Made by a program: the position numbers and the translations under genes. Below, piece by piece: positions 25,670-33,285 of a stretch of 64,000 bases of DNA. Origin of the DNA: Rubrivivax sp. (lineage in GTDB: Bacteria > Pseudomonadota > Gammaproteobacteria > Burkholderiales > Burkholderiaceae_C). Where the stretch lies: NCBI GenBank assembly GCA_027484825.1, contig JAIXSE010000021.1, forward strand, positions 372,001 through 436,000. The letters are read 5' to 3'. The notes under the pieces are model-generated. The model worked only from the letters and a program-made list of their open reading frames with translations, made no database searches and was not told where the DNA came from. How positions within the stretch are numbered: position 1 is the first letter of the stretch; each line of letters starts with the position of its first letter.

Positions 25670-27288
25670 GCGGGCGCTCCTGCCGCCGGCACGCGGTTGA
25701 GTCGGTGGTAGAGCGGGGCCAGGCGCTGACGGACTTCCTTGAAGGTCTCGAACTGGTCGGTATAGAGCCGGCTCAGCGAGGCGGCGGGTTCGTACACACG
25801 GCGGGTGCGGCGCAGCTCGGGCAGGTCTTCGAAGCGGCGCTCGCCAATGCCGATGGCGCCGAGGAAGGCCGCCCCGATGGCATTGGCCTGGATCGGCTGC
25901 GCCAGTTGGCGGATGGGCTGGCCGGTGACGTCGGCCAGAATCTGGCACCACACATCGCTCTGCGCGCCGCCACCGACCGCTGCAATCGTGCCGGGCGAGC
26001 GGCCCAGCAGCCGGGTGAACGGCTCCATCATCCAGCGGGTGTTCAGGGCCACGCCCTCCAGGAAGGCGCGGAAGATGTCCTCCCGCGAATGCTCCAGCGA
26101 CAGGTTCAGCAGGCCGGCCCGCAGCAGCGGGTCGTCCACCGGGGTGCGTTCGCCAAACAGCCAGGGCGTGTAGATCAGCCCGCGGGAGCCGGGCGGCACC
26201 CGCGCTGCAATGCGGTTGAGCACCTCGTAGACGGCGGGATGTTCCTCGTCACTGGCGAGTTCATCGGGGTGGAAGAGGATGCGGTCGCGCAGGAAGGAGA
26301 GGTTGGCGCCCGCCGTCGACTGCAGCGCCAGCGCCAGGTAGCGCTGCGGCACGGCGCAGGGCACGGCGGCAATCTTGTGACGCACATCCGTGCGCATGGT
26401 GGGGACGTGCGCGCCCAGCCAGGAGGACGTGCCCAGGTACAGATGGGTCTCGTAGTCCCGCACGGCGGCGCTGACGGCCACAGCCGAGGTGTCGACCGCA
26501 CCGGCCACCACGCGGGTATCCGGCGAGAGACCCAGCCGCTGCGCCACATCGGCCCGCAGCGTGCCCAGCACCTCAGTGGAGCCGACGATCTCCGGCAGCT
26601 TGGCAGCATCCAGGCCCAGCAGGCGGATCAGGCCCGCGTCATAACGCACCCGTGCCGGGTCGCGGTTGTTGGTCACCCAGCTGGTGAGGATGGAGTCCTG
26701 CGTGGCGCAGAGCCGTCCGCAAAGCCGGAAGTTCAGATAGTCCAGTGCATTGAGGAACTGATGGGTGCGTTCATAGACCTGCGGCAGATGGTCCCGCACA
26801 TAGGCCATATGGCCGGCGCCGTCCCGCCCGGTGGTGGAGGGCGCGCCGCCGGTCAGGTGCAACCAGCGCCACAGCTTGAGCGGTCCGTAGCCTTCAATGT
26901 TGAGCCAGCGGCCCCTCGTGCGCCTGGCAATGGCCTGGGCGCCGCGCGCATCCAGCCAGCTGAAGGCGCGGCCAATGGGCTCACCCTGGCGGTCCAGGCA
27001 GACGGTGACTTCGGTCTGGGTGGAGCAGCACACGGCGGCCACGCGGCCGCGCCGCTGCGCATCCGATGCCAGCAACTCGTCCGCCGCGCCCAGCAGGGCA
27101 TTCCACCAATCGTGCGGGTCCTGTTCCGCCTGCACGCCCTGCACATGCAAGGGCACCGGGCGGAAGGCCCAGCCTTGCACCTCACCGTCCAGCGTCACCA
27201 GCGCGCATTTGCAGCCGGAGGTGCCGAGGTCGATGGACAGCACCAGCGGTGCCGAGTCGGGGTCGGTGGTCACGACGGTTTCAGACAT
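25666..27288 (-). CDS. FGGY-family carbohydrate kinase
   Basis: 540 residues starting at 27288; the start overlaps the porin stop in TGATG. The N-terminal phosphate motif LSIDLGTSGCKCALV, the substrate segment AVCCSTQTEVTVCLD, VAGAVDTSAVAVSAA and the C-terminal ATPase motif IAAVGGGAQSDVWCQILADVTGQPI mark an FGGY sugar kinase, nearest in feel to xylulokinase-like members. It would phosphorylate a keto- or polyol-type sugar in the cytosol. The coupled neighbours (porin before, aldolase after) support a dedicated uptake and catabolic unit. Confidence 0.9.
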   Translation of the reverse strand: MSETVVTTDPDSAPLVLSIDLGTSGCKCALVTLDGEVQGWAFRPVPLHVQGVQAEQDPHDWWNALLGAADELLASDAQRRGRVAAVCCSTQTEVTVCLDRQGEPIGRAFSWLDARGAQAIARRTRGRWLNIEGYGPLKLWRWLHLTGGAPSTTGRDGAGHMAYVRDHLPQVYERTHQFLNALDYLNFRLCGRLCATQDSILTSWVTNNRDPARVRYDAGLIRLLGLDAAKLPEIVGSTEVLGTLRADVAQRLGLSPDTRVVAGAVDTSAVAVSAAVRDYETHLYLGTSSWLGAHVPTMRTDVRHKIAAVPCAVPQRYLALALQSTAGANLSFLRDRILFHPDELASDEEHPAVYEVLNRIAARVPPGSRGLIYTPWLFGERTPVDDPLLRAGLLNLSLEHSREDIFRAFLEGVALNTRWMMEPFTRLLGRSPGTIAAVGGGAQSDVWCQILADVTGQPIRQLAQPIQANAIGAAFLGAIGIGERRFEDLPELRRTRRVYEPAASLSRLYTDQFETFKEVRQRLAPLYHRLNRVPAAGAPA

Positions 27289-28190
27289 CAGAACTTGTAG
27301 CCAACCGACACCACCAGCCGGTCGTCATCCTGCCGCTTCCAGCCGTTGCCGTCCGGAATCAGGAAGAGCTCGGGGCGGTGGGTGCGGGTGGTCACCCATT
27401 CGGCGGTGAAGCTCATGCCCCAGCGCTGATGGGTGACACCGACGCTGTAGTCGCTGAAATCCGCCTCCTTGAAGTGGCGGATGCGCTGGGTGCCGGCATG
27501 CAGGTTGAGGGTGGTGGTGGGGGTGAGATCGAATTTGTAGCCGATGTCGTAGAGCATGCTGCCGCGGGAATTCTTGTCCCCGCGCAGGTAGCACTCGATG
27601 GCCGGTGTGGGGTCGACCGCTGCCGCCAGAATCTGGCCGCAGACCCCGCCCGTGTCCGCGCCGCGATAGGTTCGGGAGATCACGTTGAGGATGCGTCCCT
27701 CCAGCTTGCCCCAGCCAAGCTCCAGCACGGCATAGGCGGTGTCGTAGCGGGTGCGGCGAAAGTCCACCGGCTCCCCCACCTCCAGGTCAATCGCATGCGG
27801 GGCGTCGAACTTGGCACCGGGGAAAAATTCCTTGGCCAGGCCCACCCCGAAATGCCAGCCGTCCGGGTCGCCCCAGCGGTAGCCGGTGGCCAGCAGCAGG
27901 TTGTAGCCGTCTGAGCCGGTAAAGGCCTTGTCACTCACCGTTGACAGCTGGGCCAGCGCAATCAGGCCGCTTTCATGGGCCAGTTGCACATTGAGCTGGG
28001 CGGAGGGCTTGCGGCCGGAATCGGAGATGCCGCGATTGCGCAGGTCCGACAGCAGTTTCACTTCGGTGTCCACGGCCATGGTGGCGGTGCCGCTGGTGTC
28101 GGCGAATGCGGGCGCAGCGGTGGTGGCGAGCACCATCGCCGCAGTGAACAGCGGCATCAGGGGTGCGAAAGGGGTGGGCTGGCAGGTCAT
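27288..28190 (-). CDS. TorF-family putative outer-membrane porin
   Basis: 300 residues with a signal peptide (PLFTAAMVLATTAAPAFA). The ATG at 28190 follows GAGGAG. The mature part begins VDTEVKLLSDLRNRGISDSGRKPSAQLNVQLAHESGLIALAQLS, the pattern of the TorF/Gcw_chp porin family. It alternates beta strands to the C-terminal VVSVGYKF, which ends in phenylalanine as expected for BAM substrates. It probably supplies the substrate to the kinase encoded immediately downstream. Expression is likely governed by the TetR-type operators upstream of the DUF2147 gene. Confidence 0.82.
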   Translation of the reverse strand: MTCQPTPFAPLMPLFTAAMVLATTAAPAFADTSGTATMAVDTEVKLLSDLRNRGISDSGRKPSAQLNVQLAHESGLIALAQLSTVSDKAFTGSDGYNLLLATGYRWGDPDGWHFGVGLAKEFFPGAKFDAPHAIDLEVGEPVDFRRTRYDTAYAVLELGWGKLEGRILNVISRTYRGADTGGVCGQILAAAVDPTPAIECYLRGDKNSRGSMLYDIGYKFDLTPTTTLNLHAGTQRIRHFKEADFSDYSVGVTHQRWGMSFTAEWVTTRTHRPELFLIPDGNGWKRQDDDRLVVSVGYKF

Positions 28191-28226
28191 GGGGCGGCTC
28201 CTCTTGGTGGGATGTGAGGGGGACGA

Positions 28227-28724
28227 TCAGGACTTGCACACCGGCGAGGCCGGCAGCTCCGGCACTCGCCGCATCTGCTCGGTCTGGCCCAGGATCTCGG
28301 TGCCGATGAAGGCACGGATGTGCAGGTCACCGTTCTTGATGCGCAGGGCGCCCTTGTATTTCTTGCGGTCGCGCGGGTCGTAGACCCAGCCGTCGCGCCA
28401 GGCCTCGTTCTCGAAGCGGTCCAGCTGCGCGATCTGGATGCCGCAGGTGTCGGACGGCTTGCCCGCGTCCTTGTCCCAGACGATGCGGCCACACAAGGCG
28501 GTGGCTTTGTCGGCGCAGGCCTTGAACTCGATCACCGCCCCGCCGTCGGCGCTGAGCCAGAGGCCTTTGGCGTCATCGGGGGTGGTGGCGTGGGCGACAG
28601 AAGCGGCAAAGAGCGCCGCAAGCGCCATCGCCCAGACGGGCAGGGCAGGGCCGCGGAGGGCATGGCGGCGCAGGGATGAAGCGCGCAGCGGAAAGCAGAG
28701 TGCTCGGCCGGACATTCCAGACAT
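28227..28724 (-). CDS. DUF2147 family periplasmic protein
   Basis: 165 residues from the ATG at 28724 with AGGAG upstream. A long basic N-terminus and a hydrophobic segment (VWAMALAALFAASVAHA) form the signal peptide. The domain reads DDAKGLWLSADGGAVIEFKACADKATALCGRIVWDKDAGKP and GWVYDPRDRKKYKGALRIKNGDLHIRAFIG, the usual DUF2147 pattern with paired cysteines. The function is unknown; members are small lipocalin-like periplasmic proteins. It is the first gene of the porin/kinase operon, 36 bp ahead of the porin. Confidence 0.85.
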   Translation of the reverse strand: MSGMSGRALCFPLRASSLRRHALRGPALPVWAMALAALFAASVAHATTPDDAKGLWLSADGGAVIEFKACADKATALCGRIVWDKDAGKPSDTCGIQIAQLDRFENEAWRDGWVYDPRDRKKYKGALRIKNGDLHIRAFIGTEILGQTEQMRRVPELPASPVCKS

Positions 28725-28761
28725 CGCAGAACTCCTGCGGGATCGGGTCCCGAATCGGGTG

Positions 28762-28791
28762 GATAGTGATGACTATCGTAGCGATGGCTAC
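28762..28791. promoter_or_regulatory. Two adjacent TetR-type operators upstream of the DUF2147-porin operon
   Basis: GATAGT-GATG-ACTATC (28762-28777) is immediately followed by GTAGC-GATG-GCTAC (28778-28791). Both fit TAG-Y-GATG-R-CTA. The first is the reverse complement of the palindrome in front of the nearby tetR/MFS pair, which argues that the same repressor binds both places. Confidence 0.65.
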
Positions 28792-28858
28792 TTTTCTGGG
28801 TCTGCGGAGAAACCCTTCCACGCGCGCAGCGCACGTCCATGACGGCGCAGTGGGACAG

Positions 28859-30031
28859 CTAGACCGAGGCGCCAGTGGGCGCTGCTGCCCGCCGCCGCTG
28901 CGTGAGCAGCAGCGCCACCGCGGCGGACACCGCAAAGCCGGTGGCCACCATCGGCACCGGCCCGACCTCATCTCCGGACAGCATCAGCGACGCGACCAAG
29001 GGCCCGAACGCACTGCCAAAGAGCTGCGCCGCCGGCACCAGGGCGGCAACCTGCCCGCTGCCATCGGCTCGAAACGCCAGCGCCATCTGGAAGGGCAGCA
29101 TGAACAGCCAGGTGAAGGTGAACACCCCGCACAGGGCCGCGAACGGCAGCGGCCCTCCCTGCGCCGTGCCCGCCACGCCAACCGCGCACAGACCCAGCGT
29201 CAGGCAGCAGCCCAGCAGCGTGGGGACTGTGGGCAGCCGCTTGACCAGCGCCGTGCCCACACTGCCGCCCAGCACCTGCATGCCCAGTCCGGCGGCGATC
29301 AGCGTCTGCACCGCCACCGGCGAAAAGCCAGCCCGCGTGCCCAGCGGCTCCGCATAGGCCCAGAAGGCCCCCAGCGTGGCGAGCTGAAGAAACACCACCA
29401 GCAAAGTGCCCAGGCGAGGTGGCGTCCAGCGCAGGCCCACGCCGGCCTGGCTGACGGTGGGTGTCAAAGGGGCCAGCGGGCGCGCCCACACGGCCGATAG
29501 CAGCGCCGCGGCGACGGCCAGCCCGGCCAGTGTCTGGAAGCCGCCGTGCCACCCCGCCAGCGGCATCACCGCATGCGCCAGCACCAGCCCCAGCAGCGCC
29601 TGAGCCAGGGTCTGCACCACGAAGAACACCCCCGCCAGCCGCTCAGGCGTTGAGGCGCGCACGATCACGGCGGTGGTGCTCCACACCAGCAGGCCTTCGG
29701 CGATGCCCGCCGCCGCACGGACGCAACCCACCGCCAGGTCGCCATGGGCGCGTGTGGTGGCCAGGTCGAATGCGGCCGCGGTGAGGGCGGCGACCACCGT
29801 CACCGGTCGCAGCAGGCGCACGGGCAGGCGCAGATCTCCGATCAGCACGCCCACCCCCAGCGCCACGATCTCGCCCATGGCCACCAGCCCCACGCCCTCC
29901 AGCGTCACCGCGCCGGCTTCGAGCAGGGCGCCCAGCAGCAGCGGCTGCAGCCCCAGCATCAACAGCGCGACGGAGCCGACGGTGATGGCCAGCGCGGCCT
30001 GGGCGCGCCCGGTGTGTCTGCTAGCCTGCAT
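28859..30031 (-). CDS. MFS transporter
   Basis: 390 residues with about 12 hydrophobic helices (ALAITVGSVALLMLGLQPLLLG at the start, AVSAAVALLLTQRRR at the end). The family is recognisable from topology and loop composition, but the substrate is not. The ATG at 30031 is divergent from tetR, with an ATAGT-N4-ACTAT palindrome in the shared 215-bp region, so it is the likely direct target of that repressor. The downstream DUF2147 operon has its own copies of the operator 70-100 bp past this gene's stop. Confidence 0.78.
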   Translation of the reverse strand: MQASRHTGRAQAALAITVGSVALLMLGLQPLLLGALLEAGAVTLEGVGLVAMGEIVALGVGVLIGDLRLPVRLLRPVTVVAALTAAAFDLATTRAHGDLAVGCVRAAAGIAEGLLVWSTTAVIVRASTPERLAGVFFVVQTLAQALLGLVLAHAVMPLAGWHGGFQTLAGLAVAAALLSAVWARPLAPLTPTVSQAGVGLRWTPPRLGTLLVVFLQLATLGAFWAYAEPLGTRAGFSPVAVQTLIAAGLGMQVLGGSVGTALVKRLPTVPTLLGCCLTLGLCAVGVAGTAQGGPLPFAALCGVFTFTWLFMLPFQMALAFRADGSGQVAALVPAAQLFGSAFGPLVASLMLSGDEVGPVPMVATGFAVSAAVALLLTQRRRAAAPTGASV

Positions 30032-30123
30032 CGCGCCTGTCCCCTGGATGAGTGGATCCGGGCCTGCGCCGTCGCCCTGAAAACGGGTACAAGCGCCGCA
30101 TCCCGGATGGTGGCGATCATCTT

Positions 30124-30137
30124 ATAGTCATCACTAT
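30124..30137. promoter_or_regulatory. TetR-type operator between tetR and the MFS gene
   Basis: ATAGT-CATC-ACTAT is a palindrome with 5-bp arms and a 4-bp spacer. It equals the reverse complement of the site at 28763-28776. It lies 93 bp upstream of the MFS start and 110 bp upstream of the tetR start. Confidence 0.65.
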
Positions 30138-30246
30138 CTTTGTGACGCACCCGGGGACCCTGGGACAATCCCTGCACCGGGCGGTCGCGCTGTGGACGCG
30201 TCCGTCGCGGTATTCTTGAATCGATGCTCGCCTGGTAGTTGTTTGA

Positions 30247-30933
30247 ATGCCCACTTCCCGCCGCAAGACCGCAGCCCTCCCACCGGCCGCCTCGGCACTG
30301 CAGACGCCGACTGGGCACGACTTGGCCACCAAGCTGCAACCGGCCCAGCAACGGGCCACGGAGACCTATGAACGCCTGCTGGAAGCCGCCGCCCAGACCT
30401 TGATCGAGGTGGGTGTGGAGCGCCTGTCCACCAATCTGGTGTGTGAGCGGGCCGGGGTCTCGCCGCCGGCGCTGTATCGCTACTTCCCCAACAAATACGC
30501 GCTGCTGCACGAGCTGGGGCAGCGGCTGATGCAGCGTCAGAACGAGTGTGTGGCGCGGTGGATGTCCCCGGAGGTGATTCAGGGCGGGGTGCCGGCGCTG
30601 GAGGAAGCGCTCGCGGGTCTGCTGCTGGAGACCTATGAGGTCACACGCCGTACGGAAGGCGGCGTGTGGATCATGCGGGCCATGCGCGCCGTCCCGGCGC
30701 TGCAGGAAGTGCGGCTGGCCTCGCATGCGGCGGTGACGGAAGCGCAGACCCAGTTGCTGGTGAAGGCGCTGCCGGGGGCCCGTCGGTCGGAGCTGAAGCT
30801 GGCCAGCCGCATCGTGGTGGAGCTGATCTACGCCACGGTGGAAATGCTGTTCGACGAGTCGCTCAAGCCCAAGGACGTGGCGCGCATTGCCGCGGGCATG
30901 ATGGCCAGCCACCTGCAGCGGGTGATGGGCTGA
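30247..30933 (+). CDS. TetR-family transcriptional regulator
   Basis: 228 residues. A 36-residue basic/Ala-rich extension precedes the TetR helix-turn-helix, TYERLLEAAAQTLIEVGVERLSTNLVCERAGVSPPALYRYFPNKYALLHELG. The recognition helix sits in SPPALYRYF. The C-terminal ligand domain is all-helical (LLETYEVTRRTEGGVWIMRAMRAVPAL). It is divergent from the MFS gene. The palindrome repeated here and upstream of DUF2147 suggests it represses both the transporter and the porin/kinase/aldolase operon, released by their substrate. Confidence 0.88.
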   Translation: MPTSRRKTAALPPAASALQTPTGHDLATKLQPAQQRATETYERLLEAAAQTLIEVGVERLSTNLVCERAGVSPPALYRYFPNKYALLHELGQRLMQRQNECVARWMSPEVIQGGVPALEEALAGLLLETYEVTRRTEGGVWIMRAMRAVPALQEVRLASHAAVTEAQTQLLVKALPGARRSELKLASRIVVELIYATVEMLFDESLKPKDVARIAAGMMASHLQRVMG

Positions 30934-30971
30934 GCCAGCAGTCGGTTCGCCGACTCCTCTGGTGAATCGGA

Positions 30972-31014
30972 CCGATCGGCCGATTGGCCAAATCGGCTAA
31001 ATCGGCCGGATCGG
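30972..31014. terminator. Imperfect inverted repeat between convergent genes
   Basis: CCGATCGGCCGAT (30972-30984) pairs with ATCGGCCGGATCGG (31001-31014, one extra G). It could act as a bidirectional transcription stop for tetR and the substrate-binding protein gene, but no T-run is seen. Confidence 0.35.
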
Positions 31015-31067
31015 GACCTTCAGACCCATCGGGCCAGCCAGCCGGCCAGCCCGATCCGCCCATCCGG

Positions 31068-32189
31068 TCAGCGCACCAGGCGGCCGCCCGAACCCAGGAT
31101 GGCGAAGTCCACATACTTGGACGTCGCCTGGCCCTTGCCGAAGCTCAGGCGGTGACCGCCGATGTCGGTGTCCATGCCGCGTTCCAGCACGTCCGACAGG
31201 CCGGCGGCCGTCAGGGTGGTGCTGCGCTCCAGCGCCTTGGTCAGGGCCTTGGCGGCAATGAAACCTTCCACCGAACGGGCCGACAGATCCGGATCCTTGG
31301 CGTTCTGGCGCAGGCGGGCGTAGTCGCGCATGACTTCGCGGTCCTGGCGGTCATCGGTGGGCAGCGTCATCGAGAAGGCGAAGCCGCGGGCACGGTCCGG
31401 GCCCAGCTTGGTCAGCAGTTCCTGCACGTCGATGATGGACATGCCATACAGACCGGCACGGCCACCGGCCGTCTGGTAGCGGTTGGTGAATTCGATGGCG
31501 GCGGCGGTGGTGGCGGCCAGGAAGATCACGTCCGGCTGCTGCTTGACCATCTCATTGACTGCAGCCGTCACTTCCGTCGTGTTGCGGGCATAGCCGGACT
31601 GGGCCACCAGCGTCAGGCCGTAGGCCTTGGCCGACGCCTGGGCACCGGCCAGGGCATCGCGACCCAGGCCGTCGTCCTGGTAGACCATGCCGACGCGGGT
31701 GCGGCCCATTTCGCCGAGCTGCTTGAACAGACGCTCCACTTCCTCGCGGTAGGTGGCCTTGACCGGATACATGTTGCGGGCACTGACCACGCTGGTGGCG
31801 CCGGAGACCGCGCCCAGCATCGAGACCTTGCTCTTTTCCAGGATGCCGTCCTGCTTGAGGGCTTCCAGGTTGCTGGTGCCGATGGTGCCGATCAGTGCGG
31901 TGGGGTTGTCCCGCTCGATCATTTCCTTGACCAGGCGCACCGTTTCTTCGGGCTTCTGGCCGTCGTCGCGGGTGACCAGCTTCAGCTTCTGGCCCTTGAT
32001 GCCGCCACGGGCATTCACCTCATCCAGCCACAGCTTGGCGCCGGCGCGGATGGCCTTGCCGGTGACTGCCTGCGGGCCGCTGAACGGGGCCACCTGGCCA
32101 ATGACGATGTCGGCATGGGCGGCCGGTGCGGCAGCCAGGCAGAGCAGGGCGAAAAGACGTCGAACGCGGGGGGCAAAGGCGAGATTCAT
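31068..32189 (-). CDS. ABC transporter substrate-binding protein, branched-chain amino acid (LivK-like) type
   Basis: 373 residues with a signal peptide (LFALLCLAAAPAAHA). The mature sequence DIVIGQVAPFSGPQAVTGKAIRAGAKLWLDEVNARGGIKGQKLKLVTRDD, then ALIGTIGTSNLEAL and VGMVYQDDGLGRDAL, is the periplasmic-binding fold of HAAT-type (LivK-like) ABC importers. No permease or ATPase genes lie nearby, so it is an orphan component. It is divergent from the LysR gene, and the 247-bp region between them holds a LysR-type inverted repeat. Confidence 0.85.
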   Translation of the reverse strand: MNLAFAPRVRRLFALLCLAAAPAAHADIVIGQVAPFSGPQAVTGKAIRAGAKLWLDEVNARGGIKGQKLKLVTRDDGQKPEETVRLVKEMIERDNPTALIGTIGTSNLEALKQDGILEKSKVSMLGAVSGATSVVSARNMYPVKATYREEVERLFKQLGEMGRTRVGMVYQDDGLGRDALAGAQASAKAYGLTLVAQSGYARNTTEVTAAVNEMVKQQPDVIFLAATTAAAIEFTNRYQTAGGRAGLYGMSIIDVQELLTKLGPDRARGFAFSMTLPTDDRQDREVMRDYARLRQNAKDPDLSARSVEGFIAAKALTKALERSTTLTAAGLSDVLERGMDTDIGGHRLSFGKGQATSKYVDFAILGSGGRLVR

Positions 32190-32345
32190 CGGAGGGTCAG
32201 TTGGAGCCCAGAGGGCTGGAGGTGGACGACTGATCTACTTTTCGTGACAAGCTTCACGAATCGTGACGCTTGGCAATTAGGGTAATCGCGGAGTTGTGCA
32301 TGGTGACGAAGTCTTTCCCTCCGGTAAAGCGATTCTTATTGATCG

Positions 32346-32370
32346 TTGAATGCAAAAATACTGCATTCAA
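32346..32370. promoter_or_regulatory. Inverted repeat upstream of the LysR gene, probable LTTR operator
   Basis: TTGAATGCA (32346-32354) and TGCATTCAA (32362-32370) are perfect 9-bp arms around AAAATAC. AT-rich interrupted dyads in the divergent region of a LysR gene are typical autoregulatory sites. It lies 67 bp from the LysR start and 157 bp from the substrate-binding protein start. Confidence 0.6.
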
Positions 32371-32436
32371 TCGTTCGACCCTCCCGCGCACCCCCGCACA
32401 CCCCCGCGCACGCCTCACGGACAACGCCTGCCCCTC

Positions 32437-33285
32437 ATGGACATCACCCTGGCCCAGACCTTTCTCGAGATCGTTGCGTCCGGCAGCTTTGTGCGGGCGG
32501 CCGAGAACCTGCACATCACCCAGACGGCGGTCAGCGCCCGGGTCCGCACGCTGGAAGAGCACCTGGACGCCAAGCTGTTCGTGCGCAACAAGGCCGGGGC
32601 CACGCTGACCCATGCCGGCGAGCAGTTCACCCGCCATGCCGCGATGCTGGTGCAGATCTGGGAACGCGCCCGTCATCAGGTGGCGTTGCCGCCGGGGCGG
32701 GAATCCATCCTCACCATCGGCTGCGAGCTCAGTCTCTGGGACCCCTTGCTGCAGGACTGGCTGCTGCACATGCGCACGGCCGCGCCGCATCTGGCCCTGC
32801 GGACCCAGGTCGGCCATTCCGCTGAGCTGATCGACCGGGTGGCCAGCGGCATGCTGGACGTGGCTGTGGTCTATGCGCCGCAGTTGCGACCGGGGCTTCG
32901 CATTGAACTGCTGCTGGAAGAGAAGCTGGTGCTGGTGACCACCCGCGAATCAGCCACGCTGCATCCCGAGGATTACGTCTACGTGGACTGGGGCCCGGAA
33001 TTTGCCGCGCAGCATGGGCTGGCGTTTCCGCATCTGGTGAACGCCGGCATCAGCGTCGGGCTGGGCCCGCTGGGCCGGGAATATGTGCTGGCGGCGGGCG
33101 GAACCGCGTATTTCCGGCTGCAGGTGGTCACGCCCTACCTCGAGAGCGGCCGCATGCGGCGCATTCCCGGTGCGCCGGAATTCCTCTACCCCGCCTATGC
33201 CGTGTTTGCCGAAGGCGCGGATATGGGCGTGGTGCGGCCCGCGCTGGAGGGCCTGCGCGCGGTCATGAATCCGGCATCGGCTTGA
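32437..33285 (+). CDS. LysR-family transcriptional regulator
   Basis: 282 residues from the ATG at 32437 (MDITLAQTFLEIVASGSF); the open frame upstream is Pro/Arg-rich and lacks a plausible start. The winged helix (AAENLHITQTAVSARVRTLEEHLDAKLFVR) and the substrate-binding domain (LTIGCELSLWDPLLQDWL, LDVAVVYAPQLRPGLRIELLLEEKLVLV) are standard. Its last 23 bases overlap the convergent disulfide-reductase gene. The target is unknown; the divergent substrate-binding protein gene is a natural candidate. Confidence 0.88.
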   Translation: MDITLAQTFLEIVASGSFVRAAENLHITQTAVSARVRTLEEHLDAKLFVRNKAGATLTHAGEQFTRHAAMLVQIWERARHQVALPPGRESILTIGCELSLWDPLLQDWLLHMRTAAPHLALRTQVGHSAELIDRVASGMLDVAVVYAPQLRPGLRIELLLEEKLVLVTTRESATLHPEDYVYVDWGPEFAAQHGLAFPHLVNAGISVGLGPLGREYVLAAGGTAYFRLQVVTPYLESGRMRRIPGAPEFLYPAYAVFAEGADMGVVRPALEGLRAVMNPASA

